Source: Thalassovita taeanensis (lineage in GTDB: Bacteria > Pseudomonadota > Alphaproteobacteria > Rhodobacterales > Rhodobacteraceae). From it: a stretch of DNA of 64,000 nt. Position 1 is the first letter of the stretch, and each line of letters begins with the position of its first letter. Location of the stretch: contig NZ_FOEP01000010.1 in the NCBI RefSeq assembly GCF_900110775.1, positions 62,001 through 126,000 of the forward strand, given 5' to 3'. Below are positions 61,064 to 64,000 of this stretch, piece after piece. The translations under genes and the position numbers were made by a program. Under the pieces are notes generated by a model. It was not told the DNA's origin and made no database searches. It saw only the letters and a program-made list of their open reading frames with translations.

Positions 61064-63798
61064 ACCGGCACCTTCGTGTTCATTTTGGTGTACATGTCGA
61101 ACAGCTTTTCCAGCCGCTCAGTGTCGTTTCTAAAGCGGCGGCCGATGTAGATGCGCTCCAAGGTTTCGTCGTTGCGGTCGTGGGCGGCGCGGAGGTTTTC
61201 GGGCATAGTTTCGGGATTGTAGAGATCGGCGATGGTTGCGGGGAAATGCGCCTCGCGGGCCAAAAGGATATCTTCGGCGCAGCGGGTCAGATCCTCGCGG
61301 TTCTTTTCAGTGAGTTTGGGGACGGGGAAGGTGTTCCAGCCCATTGTGTTGGAATAGCGGAAATCGGTTTTCATCTTGCCGCAGACTGTGGCGATCCACG
61401 CTAAGTGCAAGCGAGACGCCACAAGTGCCATCGCCCAAAGAGGAGCATCATACATGCCGAAAGCGTAATTGACGATTGCATTCTCAGGTAGCAAACCAAC
61501 AGGGAAAAACTCTCGATTTTCAGAACTCACAATCGGCAAAACCATAGCTTGAGAATATTTTGGGGATCGAATTTCAACAAACCGATGCGGTTGTTTTGAC
61601 CAAGCCTGCGTCGCCTTTTTAGGGCTGGCCAGTCTGTTTGCCGCTACCCGTGACAAGCGTTCCAAAAGCATTTTGCTTTGCTTAGCTACCTCGATATCAG
61701 TGTCTTCAATCCAGAAGCAATATCGTGCATGAGATTTAATGAACTCCTGTCCGCCGAACATGGGACGCACGAACTGTGAAGCGATAGGATCAAGACCTGC
61801 TATCTCATCTTTCTCCAAAATGAGATACCCACCATCTTTTGCGAAGTTTCCTAATAACATCTCTGGAATAGCGGAAATAGGCTTGCTGCGTGACTGTACG
61901 TAAACAGGTTGGCCAGGAGCCAGATAGGGCGTGATAGATTTGGCAACTACGGAAACTGTTTTGCCTTTATTGTCAGTAGTGTAAACGAATTTCTCCTGTC
62001 GTGGTACATTTGAAATACCAACAATAACTACCATTACACCAGCATTGTGACTCGCCAGATTACTCCACTTAAACGAGGTATGGGCGAAGATTATTTCTTG
62101 CGTCTCAGCGGAAATGATAGGCCAAAGAACTGGGACCTGCTGGCCTTGGCAAATAGAGTTGGTAGCAACAAATGCGGCAGAACATTCTGTATGGCGGCCA
62201 AAATCCGCCGCCTTCACGAACCAAGCTCCGACATAATCCAAAGATTTCCATTTCTTCGTTCTACCTGAAAGGAGATCCTCCATCTCTTCTTTTTGCGAGG
62301 AACTTTGTTTTTTGTCTCCTACGTAAGGCGGATTCCCACAAATATACGTCTCCCCGCCCTCATTCTCGAAATCAATCTGCGCCTGATCCAGCGGGCTTTG
62401 AAACAGATCCTCGGATTGAAACTTCACCCCCGTCCCCGTAGGCGGGCAGATTGACAGCCAGTCAAGCCTTAGGGCGTTGCCGCAGGTGATCCAGTTCTGG
62501 CTGTCCAGCGGCAGGAATTCGGCCAGCGCCTCTTTCTGGCCGCGATAAATCACGTCGCATTGGTATTCCGCAATGATCAGCGCCAGCCGCGCAATCTCGG
62601 CCGAGAAATCGCGCAGCTCGATCCCGCGGTAGTTGGTCAGGGGGATGTCCGTCTTGCGGTCCGCCTCCCCTCGCCTCTCGTTGATCACAGCCTCGATCGC
62701 GCGCAATTCCTTATAGGCGATGACAAGGAAATTGCCCGACCCACAGGCCGGATCAAACACACGGATCTTGGCAATGCGGGCGCGCAGATTGGCCAGCTTG
62801 CGCACGCTGTCCCCCGCCTCCTCCAGCGCTGCGTTCAGATCATCCAGAAACAGCGGGTTCAGCACCTTCAGGATGTTCGGCACAGAGGTGTAGTGCATCC
62901 CCAGGACAGAGCGTTCATCCTCATCCGCGACGGCCTGGATCATGGAGCCAAAGATGTCGGGGTTGATCTTGGTCCAGTCCAGCCCGCCGATATGGCTTAG
63001 GTAGCGCTGCGCAATCTTGGAAAAGTGCGGCACCTCGGTGCTGCCCGAAAACAGCCCGCCGTTCACATAGGGAAAGGCATCGGCCCAGCGGGGCAGATTG
63101 GCGGCGGCGCGGTCCGGGATGGCGGTGTTCATCGCGCGGAAGATTTCCGAGATGACCTCGTGCGTGTTAGAGCCATCGCGGTTCGACATCTGGTCCACGG
63201 TGGCGGTGAACAGGTCTTCGCCATTCAGGATGTCGGTATCCTCGGCGAAAAAGCAGAAGATCAGCCGCGCCATGAAGTGGTTCATGTCATGGCGGCGCTC
63301 GGCAGTGCCCCATTCGGGGTTGTCCTTCAGCAGTTCGATATAGAGGCGGTTCAGGCGGCCCGTGGCCTTGATATCGAAGGCGCTCTCGCGGATTTGCTTG
63401 ACGGTTGAGATGCCCGCCAGGGGCAGGAAGAGGCCGAAATGATCGGGGAACTGCTGAAAGGTACAGGCGACGGTTTCACCGCCGATCAGGTCCTCGGCCT
63501 CGAACTCCTGACCATCGGTGGCGAGGATGAACTTGGCTTTGAACTTTGTGGTGGCCGCGCTGTTCTTGAGCGCCACGAGGGTGTGGGAGACCGCGCCAGG
63601 GGCGCAGGCGGCGATATGGATGTTGTTGCGCTGGAGGATGCCGCCCAGATCGGATTTGTTCGTGTCGCCCTTGCGCAGCTTCTTGATCTCGGTGGCTTTG
63701 CGCCCGAAGGCTTCCAGGAAGGCAAAGGGGAACTCAGCCGCATCGAAGGGCGCCTCAGCAAGCTCAGAGATGGCCTGTTCGATCTCAACCGGGTTCAT
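61060..63798 (-). CDS. MmeI-like class I N6-adenine DNA methyltransferase
   Basis: This 912-residue protein is a gamma-type amino-methyltransferase. The SAM motif I FDPACGSGNFL is near residue 347 and the catalytic motif IV NPPY near residue 487, with the target recognition domain behind it (about 490-800). The N-terminal 200 residues resemble the spacer part of MmeI-family enzymes (FAFLEAFGRKATEIKKLRKG, FMARLIFCFFAEDTDIL). The nuclease D-(E)xK motif of true type IIL enzymes is not evident, so cleavage is probably done by partner proteins. The recognition part is much more AT-rich than its flanks. GAGAGGAG lies before the ATG. Confidence 0.9.
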   Translation of the reverse strand: MNPVEIEQAISELAEAPFDAAEFPFAFLEAFGRKATEIKKLRKGDTNKSDLGGILQRNNIHIAACAPGAVSHTLVALKNSAATTKFKAKFILATDGQEFEAEDLIGGETVACTFQQFPDHFGLFLPLAGISTVKQIRESAFDIKATGRLNRLYIELLKDNPEWGTAERRHDMNHFMARLIFCFFAEDTDILNGEDLFTATVDQMSNRDGSNTHEVISEIFRAMNTAIPDRAAANLPRWADAFPYVNGGLFSGSTEVPHFSKIAQRYLSHIGGLDWTKINPDIFGSMIQAVADEDERSVLGMHYTSVPNILKVLNPLFLDDLNAALEEAGDSVRKLANLRARIAKIRVFDPACGSGNFLVIAYKELRAIEAVINERRGEADRKTDIPLTNYRGIELRDFSAEIARLALIIAEYQCDVIYRGQKEALAEFLPLDSQNWITCGNALRLDWLSICPPTGTGVKFQSEDLFQSPLDQAQIDFENEGGETYICGNPPYVGDKKQSSSQKEEMEDLLSGRTKKWKSLDYVGAWFVKAADFGRHTECSAAFVATNSICQGQQVPVLWPIISAETQEIIFAHTSFKWSNLASHNAGVMVVIVGISNVPRQEKFVYTTDNKGKTVSVVAKSITPYLAPGQPVYVQSRSKPISAIPEMLLGNFAKDGGYLILEKDEIAGLDPIASQFVRPMFGGQEFIKSHARYCFWIEDTDIEVAKQSKMLLERLSRVAANRLASPKKATQAWSKQPHRFVEIRSPKYSQAMVLPIVSSENREFFPVGLLPENAIVNYAFGMYDAPLWAMALVASRLHLAWIATVCGKMKTDFRYSNTMGWNTFPVPKLTEKNREDLTRCAEDILLAREAHFPATIADLYNPETMPENLRAAHDRNDETLERIYIGRRFRNDTERLEKLFDMYTKMNTKVPV

Positions 63799-63942
63799 TT
63801 ACATCTCCTCTCGCGGCGACGTCTCAATGATGATGGCGTCCGCATAAGATCCGTTACCGGACCTCTGTCTGTCTTTCCACGGGTCGTGGGCTGGCTGGCG
63901 CGGGTCATAGGTTGGCGTCAACGGCTGATGGACAACGGCCAT
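63799..63942 (-). CDS. Possible leader ORF of the methyltransferase operon (47 aa)
   Basis: A 47-codon frame starts at ATG (5' end 63942) and ends with TAA directly in front of the methyltransferase ATG (ATG-TAA-ATG). The product reads MAVVHQPLTPTYDPRQPAHD at its start and ends YADAIIIETSPREEM. The ribosome binding site of the methyltransferase lies inside its last codons, so translation would be coupled. No family is recognised, and it could be the chance end of an upstream gene outside the window. Confidence 0.4.
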   Translation of the reverse strand: MAVVHQPLTPTYDPRQPAHDPWKDRQRSGNGSYADAIIIETSPREEM

Positions 63943-64000
63943 TGTTCGAGCGCCAGCGGGCCCTGCCCCGCACCGCTGTTATTTTTGTAGCGGCGCAACA

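Larger units (their letters stand above)
50731..64000. mobile_element. dusA-associated integrative element / genomic island (right end outside window)
   Basis: From the dusA start to the end of the window the DNA is visibly less GC-rich, at least up to about 56 kb. It holds an integrase facing away from dusA, a PrtN-like activator, an XRE regulator, degraded genes, tandem repeats and a restriction-like operon. No core gene is seen. Together this fits an integrated element of more than 13 kb. Only one boundary is visible. Confidence 0.75.

Noticed and set aside
56036-63798. Assignment of the island operon to DISARM, BREX or type I restriction
   Set aside because: The marker components (DUF1998/DrmB, PglZ/BrxL, HsdS) are absent; shared helicase and methyltransferase types alone are not sufficient.

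Overview
The window is chromosomal DNA from an alphaproteobacterium, most likely a marine Rhodobacteraceae (Roseobacter group). This rests on the GC-rich coding style and on gene sets typical of that family: yajC-secD-secF followed by ccmABCDG, a TPR protein-bamB-der cluster, soxB-D-A-G sarcosine oxidase, a RuvX-DUF1289 pair behind ccmI, and an AcnA-type aconitase. The genus cannot be fixed from the sequence alone. No rRNA, tRNA or CRISPR array was recognised.

Left part (1-23 kb): the C-terminal part of purB and a tiny secreted cysteine protein; an orphan fliG; a three-gene nitrile hydratase/thiocyanate hydrolase-like enzyme with a naturally split beta subunit, followed by a DMT permease; an LpxL-like acyltransferase; a DUF1223 protein; aconitase with a clear terminator; a decayed short-chain dehydrogenase; and TrkH. 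A long minus-strand run from yajC (18.1 kb) to ccmG (11.2 kb) covers the SecDF-YajC translocon accessory, a TauE/SafE permease, an Mth938-like protein and cytochrome c maturation genes ccmA, B, C, D and G. Then come a VIT-type transporter, serS, a fatty acid desaturase, an EF-hand protein and a DUF2235 hydrolase.

Middle part (23-50.8 kb): der, bamB and a YfgM-like TPR protein (outer membrane and ribosome assembly); an RND efflux adaptor and an unusually long RND permease; a leishmanolysin-like metalloprotease; an Atm1-type ABC exporter; a LysM protein; a LOG-family hydrolase overlapping rarD tail to tail; a host-attachment-family protein; iron superoxide dismutase; the soxB/small membrane protein/soxD/soxA/soxG operon; ccmI-ruvX-DUF1289; an RTX-like calcium-binding protein; a second TauE/SafE permease; and dusA.

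Right part (50.8 kb to the window end): base composition and gene content change abruptly at the 5' end of dusA, a known insertion site for integrative elements. A tyrosine recombinase faces away from dusA. Behind it are a PrtN-like activator, an XRE repressor, a broken DEDDh exonuclease, a DUF433 protein and five 21-bp tandem direct repeats resembling plasmid iterons. The island then carries a minus-strand operon of five genes plus a tiny leader ORF: an MmeI-like N6-adenine methyltransferase, a PD-(D/E)XK nuclease, a small protein with a QxK nuclease-like core, an SF2 helicase and a GIY-YIG nuclease-family protein. This looks like a multi-gene restriction/defence system and is the most interesting content of the window. 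The target-recognition part of the methyltransferase is visibly more AT-rich than the rest of the gene. The far end of the island lies outside the window.
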